Below are positions 23,312 to 35,936 of a DNA stretch of 64,000 nucleotides, one piece after another (position 1 is the stretch's first letter; each line of letters opens with the position of its first letter). The notes below the pieces were generated by a model that had not been told where the DNA came from, searched no databases, and saw nothing but the letters and a program-made list of their open reading frames with translations. The position numbers were made by a program, and so were the translations under genes. The DNA comes from Arachnopeziza araneosa (taxonomy: Eukaryota; Ascomycota; Leotiomycetes; Helotiales; Arachnopezizaceae), in NCBI GenBank assembly GCA_003988855.1, contig QYAI01000034.1, forward strand, positions 1 through 64,000. The letters run 5' to 3'.

Positions 23312-23513
23312 GATAGCGAAGTGTTTTGGTGTTGAAAAAAGAGGATGGCGGGGTTGGAGGAGAGTGGCGTTGTTTCCTGTTTATCAATGCGAAGGTTACA
23401 GTGGTGCTTGATGTAACTCGACACAATGAATGCGGAAGGGAAGAAGATGCCAAGTTGTTTGAAGAAGTAGAAGAAGGTTGGTGTTGTTAGAGGAATGTTT
23501 TGTTCAAGTAGGG

Positions 23514-23570
23514 ACGCGACTTTCTATCTTAACGCGTTCTCGCTTCTTTAGCGTGAAAAACAACGCGAAA
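23514..23570. promoter_or_regulatory. Cluster of MCB/E2F-like sites upstream of RNR1
   Basis: ACGCGA (23514-23519), ACGCGT (23532-23537) and ACGCGAAA (23563-23570) fall within 57 bp, 200-260 bp upstream of the RNR1 start codon. Yeast RNR1 is a classical MBF target through ACGCGT, so a conserved G1/S switch is likely. Confidence 0.6.
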
Positions 23571-23875
23571 CCACTTTAAGGAGTGACTGGCAAGCCCAAG
23601 CGCCTGCTTTGAAATCACGATTGTGAGCAGGTCTTTGTTCAAGTAGACTGGTTGATACAGAGTTTGTCTAATATAAGAATTGTTGATTGATGACTATTAA
23701 ACTTTTCAACTTTCACTAACTTATTTCTCATGCAAGAATTAATAGTTCTTTATCATTTGTAATGAAATTTACAGTAAGTCTTCATAAAGTCTCTTCCACA
23801 CTGAGCACGGTACACCTAGTTTCGAGGTTGCAACGAGAACAAGAACATTCACGTGGAACTAAAACTACTGCAGTA

Positions 23876-25119
23876 CTACCCAGCCCCAAGTAGCTGGTTC
23901 ATATAAGAACCCAATTCCTTACTTCCTTCTACACCATGAGCTTCTTGGCCACTGCTATTCTGCAATGTTGATTCCCAGTCATTTATTTCATGGAACTTCT
24001 TCTCCAAGAGCCCAGACGTTCCTTTCCAGTCCTGGTTTCCTATCTTCACAGACGCTTCTGTTATCTTGCCATTGCGTACAGTGAAATCAGCTGTGAACTG
24101 GATCATGATGAGTAAAAGACCTCTACATGGTAAGTGATAGGACTTACGGCGGATTGAAAAGGCTTTCCCAGATCCTTTGAAGCTGTATCAACGAAGAGAG
24201 TAAACTGTGGAGTTTGACAATATATCCACTCTTCAGACTATCTCTGGTCAGTATGTTATGGAACTTGAGTTATTTGACTCCAAACCTTGAGCTCTTCCAG
24301 CCCCTTCGATATCTCAGACACGTCTTTTAGCTTGTCTGTAACAATAATAGGATTCCCTCCGCCATACATTGAACTGAACTCCGTGATTACAGCCTTCTCA
24401 AAATGGGCATTGGATATTCCAACATTGGTGATTCGTGAGCTGACACTATCCACCCCTCGCGCCTTTATCAATGGCTTGGCCGGGGAGTGTAAGAATTTCG
24501 AGATAGATGCAAGATTTGGACTGGAGAGCAAACATGTTCCGTGGTGTAACGACCGAAGCCTTGTAAGTTTGTACGCAGAGCCCGAAATCTTGAAGGGTGT
24601 CTGCTCTTCCCCCTCATTTTTATCTAGAACAATGTCATGCCTCTCGTTGACCCTTGCTCTCTCAACCCCGAGTTTTTGTAAAGCACGCACTACCATCTCC
24701 GCGTGCTTGTCGCGATTGAAAGCAGAAGTCGGGCAAATAACGCTATAGTTCATATTCCCTTCATCGTGGAAGACAGTCCCTCCCCCAGAGCGGCGTCTAA
24801 CCAGCTGCACTCCAAGAACATCTCTGCGCTGTAATCCCAGATCAACCTCCACCCACGGATTCTGGTTCCTGCCAAGTATGATACTGGGTCGATTGGTATA
24901 GAGGAAAAGAATCGTCGAGTCCACGGGAGACTTTTGAAGGAGGTAATGCTCGACAGAAAGATTTAGGTAGGGGTCGAGTGTTCGTGAAATGTATATTTGA
25001 GCTTTGTTGGAGGGATCTGTTGCCGTACGAACAAAATCTGAATATTTTCGGACAAGACGTAATCTTGGAAAGACGCGAGATCGGAGGAACCAGCAGTTGA
25101 TTCCTCTGGATGGTGCCAT
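23876..25119 (-). CDS. Lipoate-protein ligase (LplA/Aim22/LIPT1-like)
   Basis: BPL/LplA-family lipoyl transferase, expected in mitochondria, attaching or transferring lipoyl groups to E2 subunits and the glycine-cleavage H protein. Exons 25119-24286, 24237-24148 and 24097-23876 give 381 residues. The N terminus (MAPSRGINCWFLRSRVFPRLRLVRKYS) is basic and fits a mitochondrial presequence. The core contains NRPSIILGRNQNPW, the lipoate/AMP-binding RRSGGGTVFHDEGNMNYS, and KISGSAYKLTR with the catalytic-type Lys, then HHGTCLLSS. The small C-terminal accessory domain (EEWIYCQTPQFT to the end) is encoded by the last two exons. Whether it is a true ligase or a LIPT1-like transferase cannot be read from the sequence. 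It is divergent from ARO2, 344 bp apart. Confidence 0.88.
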
Positions 25120-25463
25120 GAATTCGGTGCTGCTATAAATTTAGTTGTCGACTGAGGATCGGAGCTCTTCCCAGTACATCCGACCTCGCCGACAGGGAAT
25201 ATCGTAGAGCAAAGAAGGCGCAAAAGAGTACGCTTAGGATCGCACAAAGAGGATATTGACCTAAAAATTAATGACGGAGGCTTTCTAATAAATCGCCTCA
25301 ATTCTATTCCTCGTTGTCTTTCTAGACTCGAGCTTTCTCACCAATTCAATCAGTTTTCACGGTTGACCAATCAACGCCTCTACCGAGCTCGGAATCGAGT
25401 CATCAAGGCCGAAAGAAAAGTCTTGGACTGCATAATTCTTCAACCACACTACAACTATCCGTT
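25120..25463. promoter_or_regulatory. Divergent promoter, lipoate ligase/ARO2
   Basis: 344 bp between two start codons. CGAGTCA at 25396-25402, about 60 nt before the ARO2 ATG, matches six of seven bases of the Gcn4/CPC1 site TGAGTCA. This would fit amino-acid control of ARO2, but its closeness to the ATG makes it weak evidence. Confidence 0.35.
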
Positions 25464-26808
25464 ATGTCGACTTATGGAAGCTTCTTCAAAGTTACCACGT
25501 TAGCATTATCCACCACATATTCATGCCCAAACTGACTAGTCTAGCTATGGCGAATCGCATTGTCGCTCGGTGGGGTGTATCGTTGACGGTGTCCCGCCAG
25601 GAATGGAACTCACAGAGGAGGACATCCAACCACAGATGACAAGAAGAAGGCCAGGACAAAGCGCACTTACTACTCCTCGAAATGAGATGGATCTCATTGA
25701 AATTCAATCAGGAACCGAGTTTGGTGTCACTCTCGGAACCCCAATTGCAATGATTGTTCGAAACAAGGACCAGAGGCCTCATGATTACGGAAACTCGACA
25801 ATGGATCTTTATCCTAGACCGAGTCATGCAGACTGGACATATCTTGAGAAGTATGGCGTTAAAGCAAGTAGTGGAGGAGGACGAAGCAGTGCAAGGGAGA
25901 CAATTGGCAGAGTTGCAGCCAGCGCAATCGCCGAGAAGTACCTAAAGCTTGCTTACGGAATTGAAATCGTGGCATTTGTATCATCTGTTGGAGGGTTGCA
26001 CATATTCCCGCCATCTGCAACTCATCCTACACCGTCAACGAACCCCACCTTCCTTTCCCTCATCGAAACGATCACTCGTGAGAAAGTCGACGAGTTTGCT
26101 CCTGTTCGATGCCCTGATGCAGCAGCTTCTGCAAAGATGGCAGAGCATATCGCAGAATTTAGAGATAAGAAAGACAGCATCGGAGGAACAGTCACATGTG
26201 TAATTAGGAATGTCCCAAGCGGATTAGGAGAGCCGGTCTTTGACAAGATGGAGGCAATGCTTGCTCATGCTATGCTTAGCATACCCGCATCTAAGGGATT
26301 TGAAGTTGGATCTGGTTTTGGAGGCTGCGAAGTTCCTGGTTCAATACACAACGATCCTTTTATACTTGCGCCTGTTGTACCGCCATTAGAGACTGGGGCA
26401 TCAAAGAACGGTATTCCGCGACCTAAGTTGACTACCAAGACAAACAACTCTGGTGGTATCCAAGGAGGCATTACAAACGGTGCACCGATCTACTTCAAAG
26501 TAGCTTTCAAGCCTCCGGCGACAATTGGCCAGGCTCAGCAGACCGCAACCTACGATGGAGATGCAAATGGGGTTCTTGAGGCTAAAGGTAGACACGATCC
26601 TTGCGTTGTGCCTCGTGCGGTTCCAATTGTGGAAGCAATGGCTGCGTTGGTCGTAATTGATGCCCTGATGGCGCAGCAATCAAGACACATGTCAAGAAGT
26701 CTTCTTCCACCTTTAAAGGGTACAATTTCGACTAAAAAGACGGTTGTAGTTGGAGAAGAGACAACTACAAAGCAACCGAGTCATCCGAAGGGCGTTAATG
26801 GAGTTTAA
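25464..26808 (+). CDS. ARO2: Chorismate synthase
   Basis: Converts 5-enolpyruvylshikimate-3-phosphate to chorismate, the last step of the shikimate pathway, using reduced FMN; fungal enzymes carry an intrinsic NADPH:flavin reductase activity. Exon 1 (25464-25498) encodes MSTYGSFFKVT. A 46-nt intron (branch CTGAC, acceptor TCTAG) leads to exon 2 (25545-26808), 432 residues in all. Splicing creates VTTYGESHCRSVGCIVDGVP, the first family signature with its conserved His. Further signatures are QRPHDYG, KASSGGGRSSARETIGRVAA and, near the end, RHDPCVVPRAVPIVEAM. The GFGGCEVPGS and NNSGGIQGGITNG blocks are intact. The C-terminal tail after the last conserved helix is basic and low-complexity. Confidence 0.97.
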
Positions 26809-27245
26809 AAATAGGAAAAATGAGACTGTATATTGCTTTGATACTAGCTGCTTCCTTCACATCTTGACTTTAACATTGTACTGCCGGCTTTTGTGTGGCC
26901 ATAAAGTGAATCAAATCCAGAATATTGAACGAACTTCTGCGATTCGTTGGTTCCTGCGAGTGCTCTCTACCAAGCCTTTCTTCTCAAGAAGAAAAGATAA
27001 AATGAACTACCGGACTCAATTCATGTCTCTGTTTGCAAATCTCACCTGTTTGAAGACAACGGCGTTAGGAGATCACAAATTCACGTGAAAATTGGATCCA
27101 GCTGATCTTGTTGCCTGAGGTAGCCATATGATATCAGCATCCACTTATGGCTTGCGAAGGAATCTAGGGTGATTGAATTAATGAAAAGTAATCTTTTATA
27201 ACAAAAACTTTGTTCCGGGCACAAAGCGGAGGATACTTTTTATCA

Positions 27246-29341
27246 ATGTGTAGGTACCACTTATACGGATTCGAAGGTTATACCTCTGACTAGTCACAGC
27301 ACCACCATTTCGAGGATGGAGGAAGCCCTTAAACTTATTACTGGCCTTGGCCACGTCGACATTCTGTTTCTCTACAGCTCCGAATAGCCTTGGAGCAGTC
27401 TCCAGTGAGAGTAAACTGTGCAGTGAAGTGGGAGTTGAACTGCTTAAGCGAGGAGTGAGTGGGGTTCATCGAGGGGATTCTCAAGCTGATCTCGTGCTAG
27501 GGAAATGCGGCGGATGCTCTAGTTGGGACAGCCCTTTGCGTAGGAGTTGTTGGTAAGACGTGTTTGAGATTTAAGGGAGTAATTCTAATGAAAATTGAGG
27601 AATTGTGCATAGCGGTATTGGTGGTGGGGGTTTTGTGCTTGTGAGGGGTTCAGATGGGAAATATGAATCAATAGGTTTGTTGGATACTTTTTGTGATTGC
27701 ACACATTGACAAACCACCAGACTTCAGAGAAATTGCTCCTGCGATAGCAGATAAAGATATGTATAAAGGTAATGTAAATGGAAGCATTGTAACAGGGCTA
27801 GCAAGTGGAGTACCTGGAGACTTGCGAGGACTTGAATACCTTCATGATAAGTACGGTGTGAGTGATGAGACCCTTTTGCTTATAGACCAAGCTTATTCTT
27901 GTAAGGCATTGCCGTGGAGAGCAGTTTGTAATCCTGCAGTTCACATTGCAAGATATGGCTTCCCAGGTATGCTATTCGTTCCAAGGAGAAACGAAACTGA
28001 TTCTTTTGCAGTAACGGAAGATCTTGTTATGTATATGGATAGAACAAGCTGGCGAGGTTCATTCTTTACTGACGATCCCCAATGGGCAATAGACTTTGCC
28101 CCTAATGGTATTGGGTTTACTCGTTTTCAAGTTTCTCAATTAACGAACGACAGGAACCCGTCTTGGTCTCAATGACACCTTGACAAGAAAGAGATACGCA
28201 AAGTAATTTCAATACCCAAAAATGTAAGCTTTCTAATGGAATTAGTACCCTAGAACAAGTCGCCAAACACGGTGCGAAAGCTTTTTACGAAGGCGAGATC
28301 GGTTTGTTCTTCTTGGCCTCTGCACTTTCCCAACTGACACACCTAGCAAACTACACCGTTTCCGCGATTCAAGCAGCAAACGGAACAATGACTCTGTCAG
28401 ATCTTTCAAATTATGCCATCACAATTCGTGAGCCTCTTAATATCACCTACAAGAACTACACCCTGCACTCTTGTGGTGTTCCATCTGGCGGATCCGTTGC
28501 TCTCGGTATCCTCAAGATCATTGAAGGCTACGACTCTCCGGATCTCAATCTCAGCACTCACCGTCTCATTGAAGCCATGCGCTTTGCATTCGCTGCACGT
28601 ACCGAGCTCGGAGACCCAGACTTCTACCGCGATGTAGCCGCCTCCGAGGCACAGCTACTTAAACCCGAGACAGCGGCAAGGTATCGACAGAGGATCTCTG
28701 ATCACCATACAAAGAACGTGTCAGACTACGGGCCGATAAGATATTCCTTACCAGAGAACCACGGGACTTCTCACCTTGTGGCGACGGATGCCTCTGGAAT
28801 GTCTATATCCTTAACCTCAACGATAAATCTGCTATTTGGAAGTCTTTTGATCGTCCCCGAAACAGGAGTCCTCATGAACAATGAAATGAATGACTTCTCG
28901 ATTCCTGGCACACCCAACGAATTCGGCATTCCTCCTTCGCCAATCAACTTCATTGCTCCACGCAAGCGGCCGCTCTCTTCCATCAGCCCCATAATCATCG
29001 AGCACCCTAATGGCACACTTTATCTCTCAATCGGTGCAGCTGGTGGAAGCAGAATCATCACGTCGACCGTGCAAGCCATCTGGCACATTCTGGAACACAA
29101 CATGACGCTACCTGAAGCTTTGGCACAGCCAAGGTTACATGATCAATTGCTTCCAGAAAAGACCTTGTTTGAGGAGGGCTATGACAGCGCCATCGTTGAG
29201 AGCATGGGGGAGAAAGGACATAAGGTAGAATGGGTTGGACCCCACCAGAGTACCGTTCACGGTGTGAGAAGACTATGGGACGGCAGTCTGGAACCCGGAA
29301 GTGAACCACGACTGAAGGATTCTGGTGGGCTTGTTGGATAA
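27246..29341 (+). CDS. Gamma-glutamyltranspeptidase, ten exons
   Basis: Secreted or vacuolar GGT that cleaves the gamma-glutamyl bond of glutathione and its conjugates. Unspliced, the locus looks broken, but nine short introns restore a full family-length protein of about 561 residues. Exons: 27246-27249, 27294-27454, 27501-27552, 27600-27674, 27721-27857, 27906-27966, 28012-28107, 28154-28202, 28246-28301, 28347-29341. The joins rebuild LLKRGGNAADALVGTALC, HSGIGGGGFVLVRG, YGALPWRAVCNPAV, FPVTEDLVMYMD, WAIDFAPNGTRLG and RYANTLEQVAKHGAKAFYEGEI. The autoprocessing nucleophile Thr is in ENHGTSHL; the small subunit follows with NNEMNDFS, PLSSISPII and GAAGGSRIITS. A hydrophobic stretch (LNLLLALATSTFCFST) acts as signal peptide or anchor. 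Exon 1 (ATG plus one base) is the least certain part. LFGSLLIVPETGVLMNNEMNDF matches the usual family block. Confidence 0.88.
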
Positions 29342-32300
29342 TTCGTAGAGTGTTATTGTATATACTACCCTAGAAGTGAAGTGTGAAGTGCAAGTCTAGA
29401 CATACATGTATTTGGATCGCTTGCACTGAAGTTCTGTATTCTGAATTGAATGGATTGCAGCCTAGACTCACAGAGGGAGAATGTGTTTCTAAGAATAGAA
29501 TGTAGATATCTCACACCAAGTAACCAGGCAACTGGTACACGCAATATGACAAGCATTCTGACATGCATATAATTAGCACGCGTCTGTACCTACTGTAACT
29601 CACGTACCATCGGTGCATAGACTATCTTTCGTCGAGGTTAGCTAAGAATGAACATGGTTATAGTCAATGCAAACGAAATCGACTAGAATACATACTTGTA
29701 AATCTGCAAGCAGTCATCCGAATAGTCAGCTCGTACGCCTGACACTAGCGCAAGCATTGTTCGTGTCACCATACTGCTCCTGTAAGTTTTGAAGAGCACA
29801 GTGATAGTGAGTGTTGAACTATGGTTGAAGTGGTAGGGGCAGAGCACTGCGTTAATCGATACATGGTAACAGCACTTACTTTGATTTAGGAATTCCAAAG
29901 GATTCAACGTGGAAATGGGAATGGAAACGACGAAAAACTGGACGTTTAATCTCAGCGTACGCTCTGGCCTCCTTGGCAGAGCTTGTATTACACAGTCCGC
30001 CCTGCCAATATTTGACAGAGATGATTTGGTGGTTCATCTACTTGCACTATGATTTCTTATTTTGTCTTCAGTCGGAATTTGCTCTCTCAGCCAGGTGTGC
30101 CTCACGTCGCTTATGTTAGTGTACTTACGCAATCTAACTCTTTATCTGCAGTAGCTTTTCTTGGCGAACCAGTTGTACGAAGATGTGATATCTCTTAGGA
30201 GAAAATTGCCTAAAGATATGCCCGATGATATGCATAAGTACCGCGGAAACTCGAAGCTATCAATGCCGAGCGGCAGCTAACTGGTCATTACTAGCGGCGC
30301 TGATTGAAGGTTTTACAACACAGCGGAATCTTCCATGATAGTCCTGCACGAGCAAATCGATGATTCTAGCTTTTGAACTAGCCAATCGTCCTTGTTGAGG
30401 CTAAATTTAGGAGGCTCAGGGGTTACATTAATTCCTCCTTATCTCTAGCTGCATAGCTTCAAAGTCTACCTGTAAAGCAGAGTCCTCAAGCCCAACCTTC
30501 TGTCAAGTTGGCCGAGTCATACAGATGCTTTCGCTCTACACCAGCGTTAGAAGCAGGTCACCACTTAGGCGCATCTCACACGGGTCAAAAATTATCCTCA
30601 CCTTGCAAAAACCTTCAATAATGTCTCTCTACATTTAAAAACATCCTAGTCTAGAGAATTCTTGTCAGGAAAAGTTAGATTTCATGTAGGCAGCTAGATA
30701 TACTAATAAGAGTTTGATTACCCTGTTTTGCAAGAACGACTTGCAAGACGAGAAAGAGGAAGCTAGGCTGCATGGAAAGCTCAAATAATAGTTTAAGTCT
30801 CTCATGTAGTAACTGCTCGATGAAAATGAGGTACAGCTTCCGACCTACTCTCCCAGAAGGTCCCATTGTCCAAAAAAAATTACTCAAATCTCGGACTTGT
30901 GTCACGAAGAAGTCTGTTTAGTAAGCTCGCAATTCATCTTCTCCATTTGGCTTATCAAAGCCACCGGTCACACTCTGACCCGCTTGCGCCAATTGCCTTC
31001 CATAATATAATCTGGTTATCGCGGCAGTGTTTTATGGCACTTGAAATTCTCCAATACTTCAGTTTTGCAACTTCGATGTGTGAAGATGGATAGTAATTAA
31101 TGCAATATGAGAATCAACATCGGCTAATGCTATGAGATGCTTACTACTCCAATTTTCGCCTAAAGTAGGAGGAGATGAAGCATGAGCGCGCTTGCCGCTG
31201 TTAATGAATAAGATACTCTTGCGAATCTTCCTGTTCATATCTGTGGACATCTTCTGTCGTGTTACGTGGATGAATAGGTCCACCTTGGAAGTGAAACTCG
31301 AGACAAAGCGGATATTTGTTGCCAACAAACAATTATCAACCCACACTCCGCATGCAGCCCTGAAAATAGAACATGGCCGCCTTCCGAGTCTCTCCAGAGT
31401 CCCAAGCTATTATGCGGGATGGCCAGAACATTGGATCTGACCCTGAAGCGGACCGATGGTTCCATCTCAGAGTCATCGAAGCTCCAAGGATGGCAGAGTC
31501 GTCAGGTTGCTAAGAGGTTGCTAAGAGGTTGCTAAGGGAAACATCCGCCTCCTGCGCAGCCAATCTACTTCAATTCTCGGCGCCTTCCGAAGTGTACTCT
31601 TACCTCATGGTACGGTAGTAGTGAGGACTGCTTTGACCTCGGACTCTTTTCTCCTGGTACGATGACAGAGACTCCTTTGTTCGGCAGCTTCGGTCTCCTT
31701 GTCTCACAGGTGGGTCATCTGCTGATTATGCAGGTGATCAATCAGATCAGAGCAGCTGAAGTGACACAAATAAAGGGGGGGAAATGATTGGTTTCGAGGA
31801 GATGATTGGGTGTCTGATTGGATGAGGTGAGTCAGGGGGAGTAACGGTTTCCCCGGATTTGGATTGTGGAGGGGTCTCTTCCTTGATTTCCCGAAGATGC
31901 TACTATCGATATCGATAAGGAGATTTGATGGCGCTGCGGGGAAGCTGCTGTATCAGTGAGATGACTTGGATGAAGGCTTGAAAAAGGGGTTGGTTGCGAT
32001 GATGAGAGTGAGTGTTCGAGATGATTCGTCTCGACAGCGAGAGATTTAATGTTCCCCGATCGACTTTCTGGGTCAGCCAAGGGTCAGCGAAACGGGAACT
32101 ATGGGGAAGAGAGGAATATCTTCCTGCCGGGTTTGACATACAGAGAGGTCGGAGAGATCATCAAGCGATGAGTGGCTGAGCCGAGACAAGGAGCAGATGA
32201 AGCACCACGGCACGTTTTCGTTTGAGCATGGAGAATCATACCTGGGAATCATATCGGGGTAAGTGCGCGATGGAAAGTGAAGAATCTTGCTTGTGAAGGT

Positions 32301-33589
32301 CTTGTGGGCATGAGAATGGGTATTGAGTTTTCATGCATCAAATGATGGCCATTCCAGACACCCTCTTGTTCTACATGGCAATCATGGAATGTGAGATGGT
32401 TGTCGATGGCCTTGGAATAGGGGGATGAGGCTATCGAAAAATATACACCCAAGCACCCTCCTGCCAAAAGAAGGGTTCTCAAGCAATCAAATGTCTCAAA
32501 ACCAAGGCGCAGGCGCGACGCCACATTGGTCTTGTAATCAATTTACATGTCGTTGTAGGCTGGGGGTGTAAGACGGACGGACATACGAACCTCGATGTTG
32601 GTGTCATCTCGTATCAAGAAGATATCGCTTGAGACATTTCACATGCCTTGATCCTTCAGGGTGTGTGGCTGAGGCAGTTTGGAAGGGTCTAGGGTTCGCT
32701 GAGAGCGAGTTGAGCAGTGGGAAGAAGAGGGTGTGTTCAGGAAGGGACAGATTTGATTTTCCAACTGGCAAGAAAGCGATCGGCAAGATTTGTGAATCCT
32801 CGAGGTAGCGCGCTGCCGGCACATGAGAAATGGCCTCACTGAGAGAGGTTTGGATCAAGGCGAGTTTGGGCTGAATCAACATTGAAGCGATGGCATCCTT
32901 TCGGACTGGATCCGAGATGGGCAGCACCTCCAGCGAAACAAGACTGGGCTGCCCTCGATGGGACGCTTTGACATGCAGAGGAAAGCGGTTCGTCCCGCGC
33001 TCCAAAAGAAAAACATGCTGAGCATGCTACGGATCCTATCAGAGCGCCTTTGCAGAGCGGGATTTTTGCATACGTGTGTCGAGTCGCGCGAGGCCTCACG
33101 TCCATTTGTTGGGAGGATCCGCACGTGAAGCCCGTTTCATCAGTTCATGCAGCTGTCTCGTCGGCATTGGAGGAGCTGGTGAAAATTCAGAGAGTGACGT
33201 GCATATATAGTCGTGAAAAGGTATAACGAGTTGTTGGGACGTTGCCACATCTTTCCAATCGCTGGGCGGGTTTTCCTCAACGACGTACGGGCAGCGATGC
33301 AGTGGGAGAGAAATTGCGCACGTCGGGCTGGCAAGAGAATGAATGGGAGGGAAGGCAAAAATCAACACAGCAAATGAACGATATCGGACCTCGGACTCGG
33401 GGGGGGGGGGAGGATGGTGGTGGATCCTAGGAATATGATGTATCGCGTGGAGAAGAAAATCGACGGGTCCGCGATAAGATGGCAACTCGCTCGCTTCATG
33501 AGGCTATTCTGGATGAATGCAGATGGGAGTCGACTCTACGCTCGATGGGGAGATGAGCAACGTGAGCGACTTTCCGGGGAGCAGATTGT

Positions 33590-33690
33590 GGAGTGTTTTT
33601 TTTCTGTCGTTTTTTTTTCTCTTTTCTTCTCTTTTTGTTTCTTCCTCCCCTTCCCGCTCCCCTTCCCGTTCCCCTTCCCCAGGTCGATTC
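33590..33690. repeat. Polypyrimidine tract with CCCCTTCCCG units
   Basis: A T-rich then C-rich tract on + ends in three near-copies of a CCCCTTCCCG-like decamer. Confidence 0.8.
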
Positions 33691-34207
33691 AAAGTACCGG
33701 ACATGAAGCCACCCACAGCCGCGATGATTTGATCAGTGTGTGTAGTAGCGGAAAGGGTAAACTCGGACCGTTGATGGAGCCATCCAATTCCTCCTGGATC
33801 CTAGTCACGCACTGATTGCCGGGATGTAGGTGTTAGACTGACGAGGGGACCTCTGATCTCAAGCCGCACGCCCCAAGCCAACGCTAATTATCACCAAGCC
33901 GCCCCAAAGACTCAGGGATTATGCCATCATCATTTCTGACCCCTCCACCCCAAGACTTGATTTATCGATCCGACTAGGATATTCGGGACGAGAAATGGCA
34001 GCATGGCATAGCATGTGCAGGCATTCTTCTTGAGCCCTCTTGCCCCAAAGCAGTTGGATGTGCAAGAGGAAGTGTGCGTCCAGCCGAAGCAACCGAAGTG
34101 GCTGTATGCGAAGGGACTGATGAGGAATGGATTGGGTCTGTTAGTGTTGGAGACGTCTGGAGGTCTGGATGTCTGGATAGGGCAATGCGGGAATGCGGAG
34201 AATCGCG

Positions 34208-34257
34208 GCTGGAGGAGGAGGAGAAGGAGGAGGAGGAGGAGGAGGAGGAGGAGGCAG
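34208..34257. repeat. (GGA)n purine tract
   Basis: GGAGGA units with a few AAG interruptions; polypurine on the + strand. Confidence 0.85.
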
Positions 34258-34550
34258 AGCAGCGAAAATAGAGTGCGACGGGCGTCTGGCGAGGGGACGA
34301 GGTCCTTGGGTTGAGACACCATTTGTGCCATCACCAGCAGGATGCAGGAGGGGCATTACGGTAGGTACCACGCGAAGGATGAATAGACTTTTCTCCACAT
34401 TATTGCGAATCCGACATGGAGAAGGAGAGGGAGGAGCCAGAGCTTTCTCCGCAAGGCCCAGGATACCAAAAACGAAGAAGAAGAAGAAGAGGAAGAAGAA
34501 AACATATTCCCGTCGTTGGGTGAGCGGCTGCAGAGTCGTTGCTGTTGCAG

Positions 34551-34610
34551 AGGCAGAGGCAGAGGCAGAGGCAGAGGCAGAGGCAGAGGCAGAGGTAGAG
34601 GCACAGGCAG
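34551..34610. repeat. (AGAGGC)n hexanucleotide repeat
   Basis: About nine units, the last ones imperfect. Confidence 0.9.
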
Positions 34611-35395
34611 AGGCCATGGCCATGCTCTGCACCTTGCACGGCAAGCATGCCATGTATGTATGTACTGGACTGCAGTCGTAGGACGGAAGAAGAGGAATCA
34701 ATTTGCTGAATTTCAACGCTGCGTACGGCGGCTATCCAACAATTTCATTCGACCAGCAGCGCGGAACTCGACCGCCGCGAGCAATACATTTTTTAATCTG
34801 GTGATGCTGTACATACTACATGCATCGAAACGGTTGCTTCAGACTTAAATGCAGCTTGATCTGCACACCTCTTTGCACTCGAGGTTTTGCTACCAGCACC
34901 TTTCCTCGCAGTGGCATCATCGTTGGACGATTGTCGTATGCAGGTGTCATCCTTTCTTACGGCATCCAAGGTTTCCCAGGTGCCTTGCCCCCCCGGTCTC
35001 CGCGCCATCGAGGATTGCCCAGTAGTGGTGTTGGTGGTGTTGGTGGTGGTGTGAGTCTTTGGGAGGGTTGAGTCTCGACCACTCCAGCATCGCATCGCCG
35101 CACATCCATCTCCGTATCCCACATTTATTTTGGGGCCAAGGGACGACCAAGGGACGCCAAAGGCCGGCCGTTGACGACGACGACGACGGACGTTCGCCTC
35201 TTCCTCCTCCCCATCGTTCAGTTACTAATTACTTGGGCTGCGCTGAACATCCAGCTCAGCATCAACAATCCGCCCTTGCTCCCGACTCGCCTTTGAATCG
35301 TTGGCCTGCACAGGTTGGGTGTGCTGCTGCTGCTCAATTCGGATCATCCACCCTCTTGGGATCATTACTCTCATCCGCTATTATAGCAACCCACA

Positions 35396-35424
35396 TCTCA
35401 TCTCATCTCATCTCATCTCATCTT
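35396..35424. repeat. (CATCT)n pentanucleotide repeat
   Basis: About five tandem CATCT units, within a CT-rich stretch. Confidence 0.85.
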
Positions 35425-35489
35425 CTCTTCTTCCTCTTCCTCTTCACTCTCGCCCTCTCCTTCGTCCTTGCTCGCTCCTCGCGGCACAC

Positions 35490-35493
35490 GCCT

Positions 35494-35526
<33 letters not shown>

Positions 35527-35528
35527 CT
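35490..35528. repeat. (CCCTCA)n hexanucleotide repeat
   Basis: About six CCCTCA units (TGAGGG on the other strand). It is G-rich on the - strand and could form a quadruplex. Confidence 0.85.
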
Positions 35529-35719
35529 CCCTAAGCGGCGTTTCCCCCGCCCCGTCGTCTGGCCCGTCCTCTCGATTGCAGGAGCACTGACCACCTCGCC
35601 AAAACCCTCGACCGAACGTATTTCCAGTCACCGTCTCCCCGTTCTCGCTCCTCGCTCACCTCGATTCCCCACCACAACCACATTCCAACACAACGATAAA
35701 GAAACAAACTTCATTCACC

Positions 35720-35760
35720 TACCACCACCACCACCACCACCACCACCACCACCACCACCT
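35720..35760. repeat. (CCA)n trinucleotide repeat
   Basis: About twelve CCA/CAC units, roughly 220 bp upstream of the kinase start codon. Confidence 0.9.
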
Positions 35761-35936
35761 ACAACCACAACTACAATCTCCCTCAACCACACCCTCCTCA
35801 ACCACCCACAACTGCCACCCTCAATCCCATCAAACCCACCCATTTAATTTATCGCCCCGATCGACAATGCCGATATATTGCTGAATCCACCGTGTCGATC
35901 GAGCTTGGCTGAGCTCCCAAACTTCACCTCCAGAAA

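Noticed and set aside
27300..28300. GGT locus as a frame-broken pseudogene
   Set aside because: Nine consensus introns restore every conserved block and a length divisible by three.
34141..34716. Long openings on both strands across simple repeats
   Set aside because: They are only (GGA), (AGAGGC) and (GAA) repeats translated; repeat DNA lacks stops in several frames at once.
35490..35528. Telomere-like CCCTCA repeat
   Set aside because: Ascomycete telomeres are TTAGGG-type and this tract is short, interior and one of many microsatellites nearby.
35059..35847. 262-codon opening before the kinase
   Set aside because: Built from CATCT, CCCTCA and CCA repeats, no domain, ends before the kinase in a leader-like region.
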